DNA of 64,000 bases. Origin: Pseudoxanthomonas yeongjuensis. Its GTDB lineage: Bacteria > Pseudomonadota > Gammaproteobacteria > Xanthomonadales > Xanthomonadaceae. Position numbers and translations under genes: made by a program. Where the stretch lies: assembly GCF_010093345.1 (NCBI RefSeq), contig NZ_PDWT01000001.1, forward strand, positions 1,426,001 to 1,490,000. Direction: 5' to 3'. Numbering within the stretch: position 1 is the stretch's first letter; each line of letters opens with the position of its first letter. The notes beneath the pieces are model-generated. The model was not told the origin of the DNA and made no database searches. It was given only the letters and a program-made list of their open reading frames with translations. Shown one piece after another: positions 28,832-39,478 of the stretch.

Positions 28832-29544
28832 GCATGAGCATCCCCATCGCAATCGCCCCCACCGCCATCGGCCGCCTCATCCTCGGCGCGATCACAGCCG
28901 GCATGCTGGCTGCGGCCAGTGCCCCTGCCTTCGCCGTGCAGGCCTTCAGCGCCGACTACGAGGCCAATGCCATGGGCATGCAGGGCAACGGCCACATGTC
29001 GATCACCGCGCAAGGCAAGGACCGCTGGCAATATTCCCTGACGATCAGGAATTCGCTGGTGGACCTGAGCCAGTCGACCGTGTTCGACGAGCAGGACGGC
29101 TGGCTGCGCCCGCTTTCCAGCACCGACCTTTCGCGCCTGCTGGTGAAGAAGAAGGCGGTCAACACCAGTTTCGACTGGGGCAAGAACCAGGCGACCTGGA
29201 GCGGCGACGTGAAATCCGGACGCGCCGGCCCTGTCGCGCTCCAGGCTGGCGACATGGACGCCCTGCTGGTGAACCTGGCCATCGTCCGCGACGTGGCGGC
29301 CGGCAAACCGCTCAACTACCGCATGGTCGAGAACGGCAGCGCCAAGCCGATGAATTACCGGATCGTGGGCAAGGAAAAAATCACCATCGGCGGCAAATCG
29401 CGCGATGCGACCAAGGTGTCCCGGACCTCGGGCGACAAGGAAATCATCGTCTGGGTCGTACCCGGCATGCCGGTCCCGGCACGGATCCTGCAGCGCGAGG
29501 ACGGGCAGGATTCGATCGACCTGCAGGTCAAGTCCTGGCATTGA
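28828..29544 (+). CDS. DUF3108 exported protein (second of two)
   Basis: A 238-residue paralogue of the preceding protein, of identical length. Shared features are 'QSTVFDEQDGWLRPLS', 'ALQAGDMDALLVNLAIVRD' and 'IIVWVVPGMPVPARILQRED'. Signal peptide 'LILGAITAGMLAAASAPAFAV'. Start at ATG 28828 (ATG 28834 also possible). It ends the purM-purN transcription unit: an intrinsic terminator lies 24 nt past the stop. Confidence 0.88.
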   Translation: MSMSIPIAIAPTAIGRLILGAITAGMLAAASAPAFAVQAFSADYEANAMGMQGNGHMSITAQGKDRWQYSLTIRNSLVDLSQSTVFDEQDGWLRPLSSTDLSRLLVKKKAVNTSFDWGKNQATWSGDVKSGRAGPVALQAGDMDALLVNLAIVRDVAAGKPLNYRMVENGSAKPMNYRIVGKEKITIGGKSRDATKVSRTSGDKEIIVWVVPGMPVPARILQREDGQDSIDLQVKSWH

Positions 29545-29567
29545 TCCCGGCCTGCGCGTCGAACGGA

Positions 29568-29594
29568 AAAGCCCGGCATCGCCGGGCTTTTTTT
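29568..29594. terminator. Bidirectional terminator between DUF3108 and the EF-hand gene
   Basis: Stem AAAGCCCGGC / GCCGGGCTTT with loop ATC, T-run on the plus strand and A-run before it, so it can end both convergent transcripts. Confidence 0.88.
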
Positions 29595-29923
29595 CATTCT
29601 TCCTCGCCGGCGGCCGGCGCCATCACCGTCCTGCACTCCACACGGATGGAACTCTGGTCCTTGCGCCAGTAGTACGAGCTGCATTCGCGCTGGCCTTCGC
29701 TGGTCTTCTTCACCGCCACCGCATAGAACGCTTCGAATATCTCCTGCTGGCTGACCGTGCCATCCGCGTTCCAGTCCATGTCCCTGGTGCGGATGCCGCT
29801 GATGCCGGCCGCGCCGATGTATTGCAGCCAGCCGACCACGGCCAGTGCGATGAGCACCAGTCCGAGCAGGGCCTTGCGCCGGGTGGAAAAAAGCTTGCGT
29901 GCTTGTGCGGGTTTCGGGTTCAT
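29594..29923 (-). CDS. Single-pass membrane protein with an EF-hand
   Basis: A 109-residue protein: basic N-terminus, one helix ('ALLGLVLIALAVVGWLQYIG'), then a periplasmic segment with one canonical EF-hand loop, 'DWNADGTVSQQE' (D-x-N-x-D-G-x-x-x-x-x-E), suggesting Ca binding. Two Cys follow. It lies 8 nt downstream of murA on the same strand and ends at the shared terminator. Function unknown; a link to cell-wall synthesis is only positional. Confidence 0.82.
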   Translation of the reverse strand: MNPKPAQARKLFSTRRKALLGLVLIALAVVGWLQYIGAAGISGIRTRDMDWNADGTVSQQEIFEAFYAVAVKKTSEGQRECSSYYWRKDQSSIRVECRTVMAPAAGEEE

Positions 29924-29931
29924 GCCGGGGC

Positions 29932-31335
<1,404 letters not shown>

Positions 31336-31342
31336 AAAACCT

Positions 31343-31579
31343 TTATCGGGAAGCGACTTCATCCGGCGTCACGGTTTTCAGGGCAAGCGCATGGATCGCG
31401 CCGCCCATCAGATCGCCCAGGGTGGCATAGACCATCCGATGACGGGCCAGGGGCAATTTGCCCTGGAACGCCGGGGAGACCACGGTTGCCTCGAAATGCA
31501 CGCCATCGTCGCCGAATACCCGCACTTCCGCCCCTGGCAGGCCGATTTCTATCAGTTTACGGATGGTTTCGGTGTCCAA
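31343..31579 (-). CDS. BolA-family protein (IbaG-like)
   Basis: A 78-residue BolA/IbaG-type protein: 'IRKLIEIGLPGAEVRV', 'DDGVHFEATVVSPAFQGKLPL', 'RHRMVYATLGDLMGGAIHALAL'. IbaG/BolA proteins work with monothiol glutaredoxins in Fe-S trafficking; this gene next to murA matches the IbaG (YrbA) position in E. coli. A TTG start at 31579 is preferred because AGGA lies 8 nt upstream and it gives the standard short N-terminus. An ATG at 31609 would add 10 residues and approach the divergent kdsD gene. Confidence 0.85.
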   Translation of the reverse strand: MDTETIRKLIEIGLPGAEVRVFGDDGVHFEATVVSPAFQGKLPLARHRMVYATLGDLMGGAIHALALKTVTPDEVASR

Positions 31580-31633
31580 CGTGCTTTTCCTAATAAAATG
31601 AACGGTCATTCTAACCCCTGCCCGGCAATCCCC

Positions 31634-32638
31634 ATGCCCGAATTGCTGCCCCAGCAAGAGAACGCGACCGATGCCAGCCTGGCCGCCAGCGGACGTCGCG
31701 TGGTGGAGATCGAAGCGCGCGCACTGGATGCATTGGCCCTGCGCATCGACGGCGTATTTTCGAGCGCCTGCCGGCTGATCCTGACCTCGAAGGGCCGGGT
31801 GGTCGCCACTGGCATGGGCAAGTCCGGTCATATCGCGCGCAAGATCGCCGCGACCCTGGCCTCGACCGGCACTCCCAGTTTTTACGTCCATCCGGGTGAA
31901 GCCGGACATGGCGACCTGGGCATGATCACGGATGCGGACGTGGTGCTGGCGCTGTCGTATTCGGGCGAGTCGGACGAAGTCCTGACCCTGTTGCCGGTGC
32001 TGAAGCGCCAGGGCAATGCCGTGATCGCGATGACCGGCCGGCCGCAATCGACCCTGGCGCGCGAGTCCGACGTGCATCTGGATGTCAGCGTTCCCGCCGA
32101 AGCCTGCCCGCTCGATCTGGCGCCGACCTCGAGCACCACCGCCACTCTGGCGATGGGCGATGCGCTGGCCGTGGCCTTGCTGGAAGCGCGCGGCTTCACC
32201 GCCGACGACTTCGCCCGCTCGCACCCCGCCGGCAGCCTGGGGCGGCGCCTGCTGCTGCATATCACCGACGTGATGCACTCGGGCGAGGAGGTGCCGCGCG
32301 TACGCGAGGATGCGACGCTCAGCGAAGCGCTGATGGAGATGAGCCGCAAACGCCTGGGCATGACCGCCGTGGTCGACGCCGGGGACAGGTTGATCGGCCT
32401 GTTCACCGACGGCGACCTGCGTCGCACCCTGGACGATGCGGCCCTGGACGTACGTACCGCGATGATCGCCCAGGTGATGACCCGCCAACCCAAGACCATC
32501 TCCGCCGACCAGTTGGCGGTGGAAGCGGCACGACTCATGGAAACCCACAAGATCAGCGGCCTGGTCGTGGTGGATGAAGCCGGACGCGCCGTGGGTGCGC
32601 TCAACATTCACGACCTGTTGCGCGCACGCGTGGTCTAA
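31634..32638 (+). CDS. kdsD: D-arabinose-5-phosphate isomerase (KdsD)
   Basis: KdsD converts ribulose-5-P to arabinose-5-P for Kdo synthesis. The 334 residues hold an N-terminal SIS domain ('GRVVATGMGKSGHIARKIAATLASTGTPSFYVH', 'VLALSYSGESDEVL') and two C-terminal CBS domains ('LGMTAVVDAGDRLIGLFTDGDLRR', 'KISGLVVVDEAGRAVGALNIHDLLRA'). 'FARSHPAGSLGRRLL' carries the catalytic His. ATG 31634 is used; ATG 31598 is in frame but would crowd the divergent bolA. It starts the Kdo/LPS-transport operon. Confidence 0.95.
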   Translation: MPELLPQQENATDASLAASGRRVVEIEARALDALALRIDGVFSSACRLILTSKGRVVATGMGKSGHIARKIAATLASTGTPSFYVHPGEAGHGDLGMITDADVVLALSYSGESDEVLTLLPVLKRQGNAVIAMTGRPQSTLARESDVHLDVSVPAEACPLDLAPTSSTTATLAMGDALAVALLEARGFTADDFARSHPAGSLGRRLLLHITDVMHSGEEVPRVREDATLSEALMEMSRKRLGMTAVVDAGDRLIGLFTDGDLRRTLDDAALDVRTAMIAQVMTRQPKTISADQLAVEAARLMETHKISGLVVVDEAGRAVGALNIHDLLRARVV

Positions 32639-32644
32639 ACCATA

Positions 32645-32716
32645 AGCTGGTGGTTCGTGGTCGGTGGTTCGTAGCGGATCACTGCCTACTCCCACCAACC
32701 ATCGACCTATTCCCAC
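32645..32716. repeat. GGTGGTTCGTGG repeat between kdsD and kdsC
   Basis: A 72-nt gap made of short direct repeats (GGTGGTTCGTGG, GGTGGTTCGTAG) and inverted CCCACCAACC-like motifs. A related element fills the pilT-pilU gap (51815-51893). It reaches the kdsC start codon, so it also serves as the leader of kdsC. Confidence 0.65.
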
Positions 32717-33265
32717 ATGCCCAATCCCCGTCCCCAAGCCATCACCGCCGATATCCGCGAGCGCGCCGCCAAAATCAGACTGGCGTGCTTCGACGTGGAT
32801 GGCACCTTGACCGATGGCCGCCTGCACTACGACAGCGAAGGTCGCGAATCCAAGGATTTCCATGTGCTCGATGGCCAGGGCATGGTGTTGCTGAAGCGTT
32901 TCGGCATCCAGGTAGCCTTCATCACCGCACGCAACAGCCAGTCGGCCGCGCATCGCGCGCGCGACCTGGGCGTGCAGGGCTTCATCGGCACCAAGGACAA
33001 GTTGGCGCAGGTACGCGCATTGTGCGAAGAGCAAGGCATCGATCTGGGCCAGGTCGCCTTCATGGGCGACGATCTGCCGGACCTTGAAGCCATGCTCGCC
33101 GTAGGCCTGAGCGTGGCGCCCGCCAATGCGCATCGCTGGATCGCCGATCGCGCCCGCTGGATTACCAACGCAAGCGGCGGCCAGGGCGCCGCGCGCGAGC
33201 TCTGCGACCTGCTGCTGGATGCGCAAGGCCATACCCACGTGCTGCTGGCCGGAAGCGCGCCATGA
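32717..33265 (+). CDS. kdsC: 3-deoxy-D-manno-octulosonate 8-phosphate phosphatase (KdsC)
   Basis: A 182-residue C0-type HAD phosphatase removing phosphate from Kdo-8-P. The nucleophile motif is 'LACFDVDGTLTDGRLHYDSEG' (DxDGT), motif II 'VAFITARNSQSAA', and motif III/IV 'GTKDKL' and 'VAFMGDDLPDLEAM'. It lacks a cap domain, as the family does. Its TGA overlaps the lptC ATG. It follows kdsD, so two Kdo enzymes precede the Lpt genes. Confidence 0.95.
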   Translation: MPNPRPQAITADIRERAAKIRLACFDVDGTLTDGRLHYDSEGRESKDFHVLDGQGMVLLKRFGIQVAFITARNSQSAAHRARDLGVQGFIGTKDKLAQVRALCEEQGIDLGQVAFMGDDLPDLEAMLAVGLSVAPANAHRWIADRARWITNASGGQGAARELCDLLLDAQGHTHVLLAGSAP

Positions 33266-33825
33266 ACTGGCGCCTGGGACTGGGACTGGTGCTGCTGGTC
33301 GCTGCCGCGCTGAGCGGCTGGTCGGCATGGAAGCAACGCGACGTACCCGAAGCCGACGCGCCTTCCAGCGAGCGCTCCGACTACCTGATGCGCGATTTCG
33401 AGATGATCAGCCTCGACGACCAGGGCCAGGAGTCGATGACCCTGCGCGCGCCCGAAATGCAACGCAGCCCGAAAGACGAGACCTTCCAGATCACCACCCC
33501 GCTGTTCCTGTTGCCCGACACCGATGGCAATCATTGGGAAATGCGTTCGAAGACGGCGTGGGTGAGCGCCAAGGGCGACGAGGTCCGCCTTTCCGGCCAG
33601 GTCAATGGCAAGAGTCCGCAGGCCGCCGCCGTTCCCACCACGTTCGAGACCGAGCGACTGAACGTATTCCCCCGCAAGAACCTCGCCAGCACCGACGATG
33701 CGGTCACCATCACCCGCCCGGGTTCTATACTCTCGGGCGTTGGTTTCGAGACCAACACCAAGACCAAGCGATACACCTTCAAGTCCCAGGTCAAGACCCG
33801 ATATGAACCCAAGTCTGCGCGCTAG
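33262..33825 (+). CDS. lptC: LPS export ABC transporter periplasmic protein LptC
   Basis: LptC is the bitopic inner-membrane component that receives LPS from LptB2FG and hands it to LptA. The 187-residue product has an N-terminal helix ('LGLGLVLLVAAALSGWSAW') and a beta-jellyroll domain ('SDYLMRDFEMISLDDQGQESMTLRAP', 'KTAWVSAKGDEVRLSGQV'). Its end overlaps lptA by 23 nt, tightly coupling the two. Confidence 0.92.
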   Translation: MNWRLGLGLVLLVAAALSGWSAWKQRDVPEADAPSSERSDYLMRDFEMISLDDQGQESMTLRAPEMQRSPKDETFQITTPLFLLPDTDGNHWEMRSKTAWVSAKGDEVRLSGQVNGKSPQAAAVPTTFETERLNVFPRKNLASTDDAVTITRPGSILSGVGFETNTKTKRYTFKSQVKTRYEPKSAR

Positions 33826-34321
33826 CCTAATTGTCATTCTTGCCGCTTCGTTGCCGGCATTGACGTGGGCAAAATCATCCGACCGCAACCAGGCGATGAA
33901 TATCGATGCTGGCGGCCAGTCCGGCACCATCGAAGGCTCCGGAACCACGGTCCTGTCTGGTGGCGTGATCGTGCAGCAGGGCACGCTGGATGTGCGTTCC
34001 GACCGCGGCGAGATCACCATGCGCGACAACGAGATTGCCCGTGTCGTGTTCACCGGCTCCCCGGCGACGTTGAAGCAGCAGATGGAAGACGGCAGTCCGA
34101 TGACCGCCACGGCCAATCGCATCGACTACGACACGATCAACGAAGTAGTGACCTTCACCGGCAACTACACCGTCAAGTCGCCCAAAGGTTCCAACAGCGG
34201 CCAGAAGATGGTCTACAACCTCAAGACCGGCAACATGCAGAGCGGCGGCGACGGCACCCGGGTCAAGACCGTGATCCAGCCCAAGTCGGCCGCCGCCAAG
34301 AAGCCCGAGGGCAGCAAGTAA
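33803..34321 (+). CDS. lptA: LPS transport periplasmic protein LptA
   Basis: LptA forms the periplasmic LPS bridge. The 172-residue product has a signal peptide ('[17 protein letters not shown]') and an OstA-type beta-jellyroll ('[31 protein letters not shown]', '[21 protein letters not shown]'). The tail is Lys-rich. The ATG lies inside lptC, and the TAA overlaps the lptB ATG. Confidence 0.93.
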   Translation: MNPSLRASLIVILAASLPALTWAKSSDRNQAMNIDAGGQSGTIEGSGTTVLSGGVIVQQGTLDVRSDRGEITMRDNEIARVVFTGSPATLKQQMEDGSPMTATANRIDYDTINEVVTFTGNYTVKSPKGSNSGQKMVYNLKTGNMQSGGDGTRVKTVIQPKSAAAKKPEGSK

Positions 34322-35040
34322 TGCTTTCCGCCCAGGGCCTGCGCAAGCGCTACAAGCAGCGCGAGGTCGTCGCCGACTTCGGCCTGACCCTCGACGCGGG
34401 CGAGGTGGTCGGCCTGCTTGGCCCCAATGGCGCCGGCAAGACCACCTGCTTCTACATGATCGTCGGCCTGGTCGCTGCCGACGCCGGCCGGATCGAGCTG
34501 GACGGCCGCGACATCACCGCCGAACCCATGTACAAGCGGGCCAAGCTGGGCGTGGGCTACCTGCCGCAGGAACCCTCGGTATTCCGCAAGCTCACGGTTT
34601 CGGACAACCTGCGCCTGGTCCTGGAATTGCGCGAGGACCTGGATTCGGCCGGGGTGGAGAAGGAGCTGGCCTCGCTGCTGGACGAACTGCAGATCGCCCA
34701 CGTCGCCGAACAACTGGGCGCCAGCCTCTCCGGCGGCGAGCGCCGGCGCTGCGAGATCGCCCGCGCCCTGGCCGCCAAACCGCGGCTGATGCTGCTGGAC
34801 GAACCCTTCGCCGGCGTCGACCCGATCTCGGTCGGGGAGATCCAGCGCATCGTCAAGCACCTCAAGGACCGAGGCATCGGCGTACTCATCACCGACCACA
34901 ATGTGCGCGAGACCTTGGGAATCTGCGACCGGGCGTATATCCTCAATGAGGGCAGCGTGCTGGCGCAGGGGGCACCGGACGCGCTGCTGGCCAATCCGGA
35001 CGTGCGTCGCGTGTACCTTGGGGAAACTTTCCGCCTCTGA
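34321..35040 (+). CDS. lptB: LPS export ABC transporter ATP-binding protein LptB
   Basis: LptB is the cytosolic ATPase powering LPS extraction by LptFGC. The 239-residue product has Walker A '[18 protein letters not shown]' and the LptB hallmark '[18 protein letters not shown]'. The signature is '[16 protein letters not shown]', Walker B '[16 protein letters not shown]', and the switch His is in '[11 protein letters not shown]'. lptF/lptG are not in the window. rpoN follows after 51 nt, the widely conserved lptB-rpoN junction. Confidence 0.97.
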   Translation: MLSAQGLRKRYKQREVVADFGLTLDAGEVVGLLGPNGAGKTTCFYMIVGLVAADAGRIELDGRDITAEPMYKRAKLGVGYLPQEPSVFRKLTVSDNLRLVLELREDLDSAGVEKELASLLDELQIAHVAEQLGASLSGGERRRCEIARALAAKPRLMLLDEPFAGVDPISVGEIQRIVKHLKDRGIGVLITDHNVRETLGICDRAYILNEGSVLAQGAPDALLANPDVRRVYLGETFRL

Positions 35041-35091
35041 TGTGCGCGTCGCGCGGCCCGGCCGTGCCACAACGCGTTTTCGGATTGCGGA

Positions 35092-36528
35092 ATGAAGCCA
35101 CGCCTCCAGACATCGCTGGGTCAACAACTGGTCATGACGCCGCAACTGCGTCAGGCGATCCGCCTGTTGCAGATGTCCACGGCCGAACTCGAGATCGAGA
35201 TCACCGAGGCGGTGGAGACCAATCCCCTCCTGGACTGGGACGACAGCCCGCCCAGCGGCGATGACATCGCCCCCGCCGACACCCCGCCGGAGGACCCGCG
35301 CGAAACCAGCCAGGGCGACGAGCCCGACGACTGGTCGCCCGACGAAGGTCCCTGGTCGATGGAAGACGGCGGCCACGGCAGCGGCGGCTCCTTCGACGAC
35401 GACGACCAAGGCAGCGCCGCCGAACGTGTCGCCGAAGTCGACACCCTGCAGGACCATCTGCTGTGGCAACTGCATCTGTCGCACCTGTCGCCACGCGACC
35501 GCAGGATCGGCGCGGCGCTGATCGACGCACTGGAAGACGACGGCTACCTGCGCGAACCGCTGTCCGGCATCGCCGAGACCCTGCTCCCGGAAGTGACCGC
35601 CGGGGAAGACGAAATCCTGACCGTGCTGCACCAATTGCAGCGCTTCGATCCGGTCGGCGTGGCCGCACGCACGCTGGGCGAATGCCTGCACCTGCAGCTG
35701 GCGGTATTGAGCGACGACACTCCCGGCAAGACGCTGGCCTTGCGCATCGTCGATGGCGACGCCCTGGAACGCCTGCCGAAAAGCGGCATCGCCGGCCTGG
35801 CCGCGGAACTCAAGCAACCGGTCGGGGAAGTCGAGGAAGTGGTGCAGTTGCTGCGTTCGCTCGATCCCAAGCCGGGCGCGCAGATCGGCGAACTGAGCCA
35901 CGACACCTACGTGGTCCCCGATTGCGTGGTCTGGCGCCAGCGCGGCGTCTGGCGCGCAGCGCTGGCCGGCAACAACCTGCCCCGGATCACCATCCACCGC
36001 GGTTACGAGCAGATGATCCGCCAATGCGGCGAGAACGACGCAGGCTACCTGCGCGGCCACTTGCAGGAGGCGCGCTGGCTGCTGAAAAGCCTGGAAGCGC
36101 GTGGCGACACCCTGCTCAAGGTCACCCGCTGCCTGCTGCGCCAGCAGGCCGGTTTCCTGGAATTCGGCGAACAGGCGCTGCGCCCGCTGACCCTGCGCGA
36201 AGTCGCCACCGAGGTCGGCCTGCATGAATCCACGGTTTCGCGCGCCATCGCCCGTAAATACGTGCGCACCCCGCGCGGAACCCTGCCCTTGCGCGCGTTC
36301 TTCGCCTCGGGGGTCAGCACCGAAGGCGGCGGCGAAGCTTCCAGCATCGCGATCCAGTCGATGATCCGGCGGCTGATCGAAGCCGAAAACCCGCGCAAGC
36401 CGCTGTCGGACGCCAAGCTGGCCGACCTGCTCAAGACTTCCGGGGTGCCGGTGGCGCGCCGCACCGTGGCCAAGTATCGTGAAGCCATGGAAATACTTTC
36501 GTCGCATGAACGCGTGCGCATCGGTTGA
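35092..36528 (+). CDS. rpoN: RNA polymerase sigma-54 factor (RpoN)
   Basis: Sigma-54 directs -24/-12 promoters with enhancer-binding proteins. The 478-residue product has region I rich in Gln/Leu ('LGQQLVMTPQLRQAIRLLQMSTAELE'), an acidic region II (about 55-110), the core-binding domain, the helix-turn-helix 'TEVGLHESTVSRAIARKYVRTPRG' and the C-terminal RpoN box 'ARRTVAKYREAMEI'. All essential parts are intact. In this family RpoN controls flagellar and pilus genes. Confidence 0.97.
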   Translation: MKPRLQTSLGQQLVMTPQLRQAIRLLQMSTAELEIEITEAVETNPLLDWDDSPPSGDDIAPADTPPEDPRETSQGDEPDDWSPDEGPWSMEDGGHGSGGSFDDDDQGSAAERVAEVDTLQDHLLWQLHLSHLSPRDRRIGAALIDALEDDGYLREPLSGIAETLLPEVTAGEDEILTVLHQLQRFDPVGVAARTLGECLHLQLAVLSDDTPGKTLALRIVDGDALERLPKSGIAGLAAELKQPVGEVEEVVQLLRSLDPKPGAQIGELSHDTYVVPDCVVWRQRGVWRAALAGNNLPRITIHRGYEQMIRQCGENDAGYLRGHLQEARWLLKSLEARGDTLLKVTRCLLRQQAGFLEFGEQALRPLTLREVATEVGLHESTVSRAIARKYVRTPRGTLPLRAFFASGVSTEGGGEASSIAIQSMIRRLIEAENPRKPLSDAKLADLLKTSGVPVARRTVAKYREAMEILSSHERVRIG

Positions 36529-36730
36529 TGACGTTCCCCCGAGGAGCGTGCTTGATAACGCTCCCATAAGGAACGATGGTCCATGATGCTTGCGGTCGCC
36601 TGATCGTCATTCCGGGCCGGCGCCCGCACAACCGCAGGAGGTATCGAACTTCACCCATCCACTCGAGGTCACAAGCACCGAAGTGTTATCCGCGGATTCC
36701 GCGGCCTATCGACCCGTAAGGAGGCAAGCG

Positions 36731-37048
36731 ATGCGTATCGAGACCTATGGCCAGCAGATCGAAGTCACCCCCGCGCTGCGGGAGTACGTAGAAACCAAGT
36801 TCAAGCGCCTGGAACGGCATTTCGAACAGCCACTGGAAGTCCGGACCCAACTGGGGATACGCAAGCCCGACTACATCGCCGAGGCCACTCTCAACCTCGC
36901 CGGCCGCACCCTGCATGCCGACGCCGGCGCCCAGACCATGTATGCGGCGATCGACGTCCTGGCCGACAAGCTGGACCGGCTGCTGCTCAAGCACAAGCAG
37001 AAGAAAATCGACGCGCAACGTGTGCCGCGCGGCGAGAATGCGGATTAG
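36731..37048 (+). CDS. hpf: Ribosome hibernation-promoting factor, short form
   Basis: A 105-residue HPF/RaiA-family protein that binds the 30S decoding region and promotes hibernation. Family blocks: 'MRIETYGQQIEVTPALREYVETKFKRLERHF' and 'LHADAGAQTMYAAIDVLADKLDRLLLKHK'. Without the long C-terminal dimerisation domain it is the short type. The ATG follows a near-perfect AAGGAGG (36718-36724). The position after rpoN is conserved. The 202-nt leader contains a 7-bp hairpin (36543-36564) just after rpoN, not followed by a U-run. Confidence 0.95.
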   Translation: MRIETYGQQIEVTPALREYVETKFKRLERHFEQPLEVRTQLGIRKPDYIAEATLNLAGRTLHADAGAQTMYAAIDVLADKLDRLLLKHKQKKIDAQRVPRGENAD

Positions 37049-37131
37049 CAGCGTGAGGGCCAGCCGCATGCGGATCGACCGCATGCCGGCTGCGGCGCCA
37101 GCCGCGCTCCCCCGGCAACCGATTCCCTGAC

Positions 37132-37596
37132 ATGTCCCTCGCCGATCAACTGGCGGACGTGCAGGCGTCCGTGTTGAATGCCGTGGACCGCGATGCGGTG
37201 CTGGACGCGGCCGCCGGGATGCTGGCCTGCCGCCAGGCCGGCGCGGACGACCTGCGCAGCAGCCTGCAGGCGCGCGAACGCCTCGGCAGCACCGCCATCG
37301 GCCATGGCATCGCCATCCCGCATGGCCGCTCGCCCACCCTTGAAGCACCGCGCGGTGCACTGCTGCGGTTGCAACCCGCGGTCGATTTCAACGCCTCCGA
37401 CGGCCAGAATGTCGATCTGGTATTCGCGATGGCCGTGCCCGACCATTACACTCACCAGCACCTGATGTTGCTGTCGGAACTGGCCGAGCGCTTTTCCGAC
37501 GAACGTTTCCGCGCCGCCTTGCGCAACGCACCCGATGCACGGGCGATGCGCGCCCTGTTGCTCGACCAGACCCCATCACCCGAAACCCGCGCATGA
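37132..37596 (+). CDS. ptsN: Nitrogen-regulatory PTS IIA protein (PtsN, EIIA-Ntr)
   Basis: A 154-residue EIIA-Ntr of the fructose/mannitol IIA fold. His64 in '[15 protein letters not shown]' is the phosphorylation site. It is a regulatory end point of the PTS-Ntr relay rather than a sugar transporter subunit. Its end overlaps hprK by 4 nt, so the regulator and the HPr kinase are made together. Confidence 0.94.
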   Translation: MSLADQLADVQASVLNAVDRDAVLDAAAGMLACRQAGADDLRSSLQARERLGSTAIGHGIAIPHGRSPTLEAPRGALLRLQPAVDFNASDGQNVDLVFAMAVPDHYTHQHLMLLSELAERFSDERFRAALRNAPDARAMRALLLDQTPSPETRA

Positions 37597-38543
37597 CCAC
37601 CAGCATCACCGCCCGCGAATTGTTCGACCAGCAGAAGGACAAGCTCGCGCTGCGCTGGCTGGCCGGCATGAAGGGCGACCAGCGCATGCTCGAAGCCGTC
37701 GACACCATCGCCCGCCGCCCGTCGCTGGCCGGCTACCTCAACGCCATCTATCCCAACAAGGTGCAAATCCTCGGCAGCGAGGAACTGGCCTGGCTGGATT
37801 CGCTGGACTCGCGGCAACGCTGGGAAACCATCGAGAAGATCATGCAGTACCGGCCGCTGGCGCTGGTGATCAGCAAGAGCCAGTCCTGCCCGGAAGACCT
37901 GCGCGAAGCGGCCGAGGAATCGGAGACGCCGTTGTGGCTCTCGCCCAAGCGCGGCCACGAACTGCTCAATCATCTTTCGTACCACATGGCGCGCACGCTG
38001 GCCCCCCGGGTGACCTTGCATGGCGTGTTCATGGAAATCTATTCCATCGGCGTGCTGATCACCGGCGAAGCCGGCTCGGGCAAGAGCGAACTGGCCCTGG
38101 AACTGCTGAGCCGCGGCCACCGCCTGGTCGCCGACGATGCGCCCGAGTTCACCCAGATCGCCCCGGACGTGCTCGACGGCACCTGCCCGGAATTGCTGCA
38201 GGACCTGCTGGAAGTACGCGGCCTGGGTGTATTGAATGTACGCGACATGTTCGGCGACACCGCGGTGAAGAAGAACAAGTACCTTCGTTTGATCGTGCAC
38301 CTGACCCGGCCGATGACCGAGCCCAATCCGCACGGTTACGAGCGCCTGACCGGCGACAGCGGCAGCCGCCACGTGCTGGATCTGGACGTGCCGCTGATCA
38401 CGCTGCCGGTGATGCCAGGCCGCAACCTGGCGGTGCTGACCGAAGCGGCCACGCGCCTGCACATCCTGCGCACCAAGGGCATCGACCCGGCGGCGATGTT
38501 CATCGCCCGCCACAGCAACCTGCTGGAGCGCAGTTCGTCATGA
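37593..38543 (+). CDS. hprK: HPr kinase/phosphorylase (HprK)
   Basis: HprK phosphorylates and dephosphorylates Ser46 of HPr. The 316-residue product has the P-loop '[18 protein letters not shown]', the acid/base His region '[14 protein letters not shown]' and the C-terminal HprK signature '[19 protein letters not shown]'. Its substrate HPr is encoded at 40.1 kb with Ser46 present. In Proteobacteria HprK occurs with incomplete PTS systems, as here. It overlaps rapZ by 4 nt. Confidence 0.95.
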   Translation: MTTSITARELFDQQKDKLALRWLAGMKGDQRMLEAVDTIARRPSLAGYLNAIYPNKVQILGSEELAWLDSLDSRQRWETIEKIMQYRPLALVISKSQSCPEDLREAAEESETPLWLSPKRGHELLNHLSYHMARTLAPRVTLHGVFMEIYSIGVLITGEAGSGKSELALELLSRGHRLVADDAPEFTQIAPDVLDGTCPELLQDLLEVRGLGVLNVRDMFGDTAVKKNKYLRLIVHLTRPMTEPNPHGYERLTGDSGSRHVLDLDVPLITLPVMPGRNLAVLTEAATRLHILRTKGIDPAAMFIARHSNLLERSSS

Positions 38544-39478
38544 GCGGCAATGCGACCGGCGTCGATCCGCACGACCAAGGCGATGAAGGTACCGCAGAGA
38601 CCAGGCCCGCCGGTTCCTTGCCGACCGTGGTCATCGTCAGCGGCCTGTCCGGCTCGGGCAAGTCGGTCGCGCTGAAGACTTTCGAGGACCTGGACTACTA
38701 CTGCGTCGACAACCTGCCGGTGGAACTGCTGCCCTCGTTCGTGCGCAGCCTGATGCGCGATGACGTATTGCCGCAGAAAGTCGCGGTAGGCATCGACGTG
38801 CGCAACCGCCACAGCGACCTGTCCAAGCTGGCGCAATGGCGCGCCGCGGTCACGGAACTCGGGATCGGCGCCACCCTGCTGTTCTTCGATGCCAGCGACG
38901 AGGTGCTGCTGCGCCGCTATTCGGACACCCGCCGCAGGCATCCGCTGGCCCACTTCGGCCTGTCCCTGCCGGAATCGATTTCGCGCGAACGCGAGATCAC
39001 CGCGCCGTTGCGCAGCGAAGCCGACGTGGTCATCGATACCAGCGCGCTCAACGTGCACCAGTTGCGGCGCCGGATCATCGCCGAGCTCGCCTTCAACAAC
39101 AGCATGACGCTGTCGCTGCTGTTCGAATCCTTCGCCTACAAGCGTGGTGTTCCGGGCGACGCGGATTTCGTGTTCGACGCGCGGGTGCTGCCCAACCCGC
39201 ACTGGAATCCCGCATTGCGGCCGCTTTCGGGCCGCGATGCCGGCGTACGCGACTATCTCGACGCGCAGCCGGAAGTCCGCGAATACGTCGGCCAGGTCAG
39301 CAGCTTCCTCGACACCTGGCTGCCGCGCCTGCGCGGCGAGACCCGCAGTTACGTCACCATCGCCTTCGGCTGCACCGGCGGCAAGCACCGCTCGGTGTAC
39401 CTGGCCGAGCGCCTGGCCGAACACGCGCGCGGCCAGGGTTGGGAGGAAGTCGCGACATTCCACCGCGAGCTGGATTGA
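38540..39478 (+). CDS. rapZ: RNase adapter / nucleotide-binding protein RapZ
   Basis: A 312-residue RapZ (YvcJ) protein: Walker A '[21 protein letters not shown]', '[13 protein letters not shown]', a Walker-B-like '[23 protein letters not shown]' and the C-terminal '[21 protein letters not shown]', the RNA- and glucosamine-6-P-binding domain. In enterobacteria RapZ guides RNase E to GlmZ; the target here is unknown. It closes the hprK segment. A 229-nt gap of small GC-rich palindromes follows. Confidence 0.95.
   Translation: MSGNATGVDPHDQGDEGTAETRPAGSLPTVVIVSGLSGSGKSVALKTFEDLDYYCVDNLPVELLPSFVRSLMRDDVLPQKVAVGIDVRNRHSDLSKLAQWRAAVTELGIGATLLFFDASDEVLLRRYSDTRRRHPLAHFGLSLPESISREREITAPLRSEADVVIDTSALNVHQLRRRIIAELAFNNSMTLSLLFESFAYKRGVPGDADFVFDARVLPNPHWNPALRPLSGRDAGVRDYLDAQPEVREYVGQVSSFLDTWLPRLRGETRSYVTIAFGCTGGKHRSVYLAERLAEHARGQGWEEVATFHRELD

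Noticed and set aside
36543-36564. Terminator after rpoN
   Set aside because: A 7-bp stem exists but no U-run follows, so it is listed only within the hpf entry.
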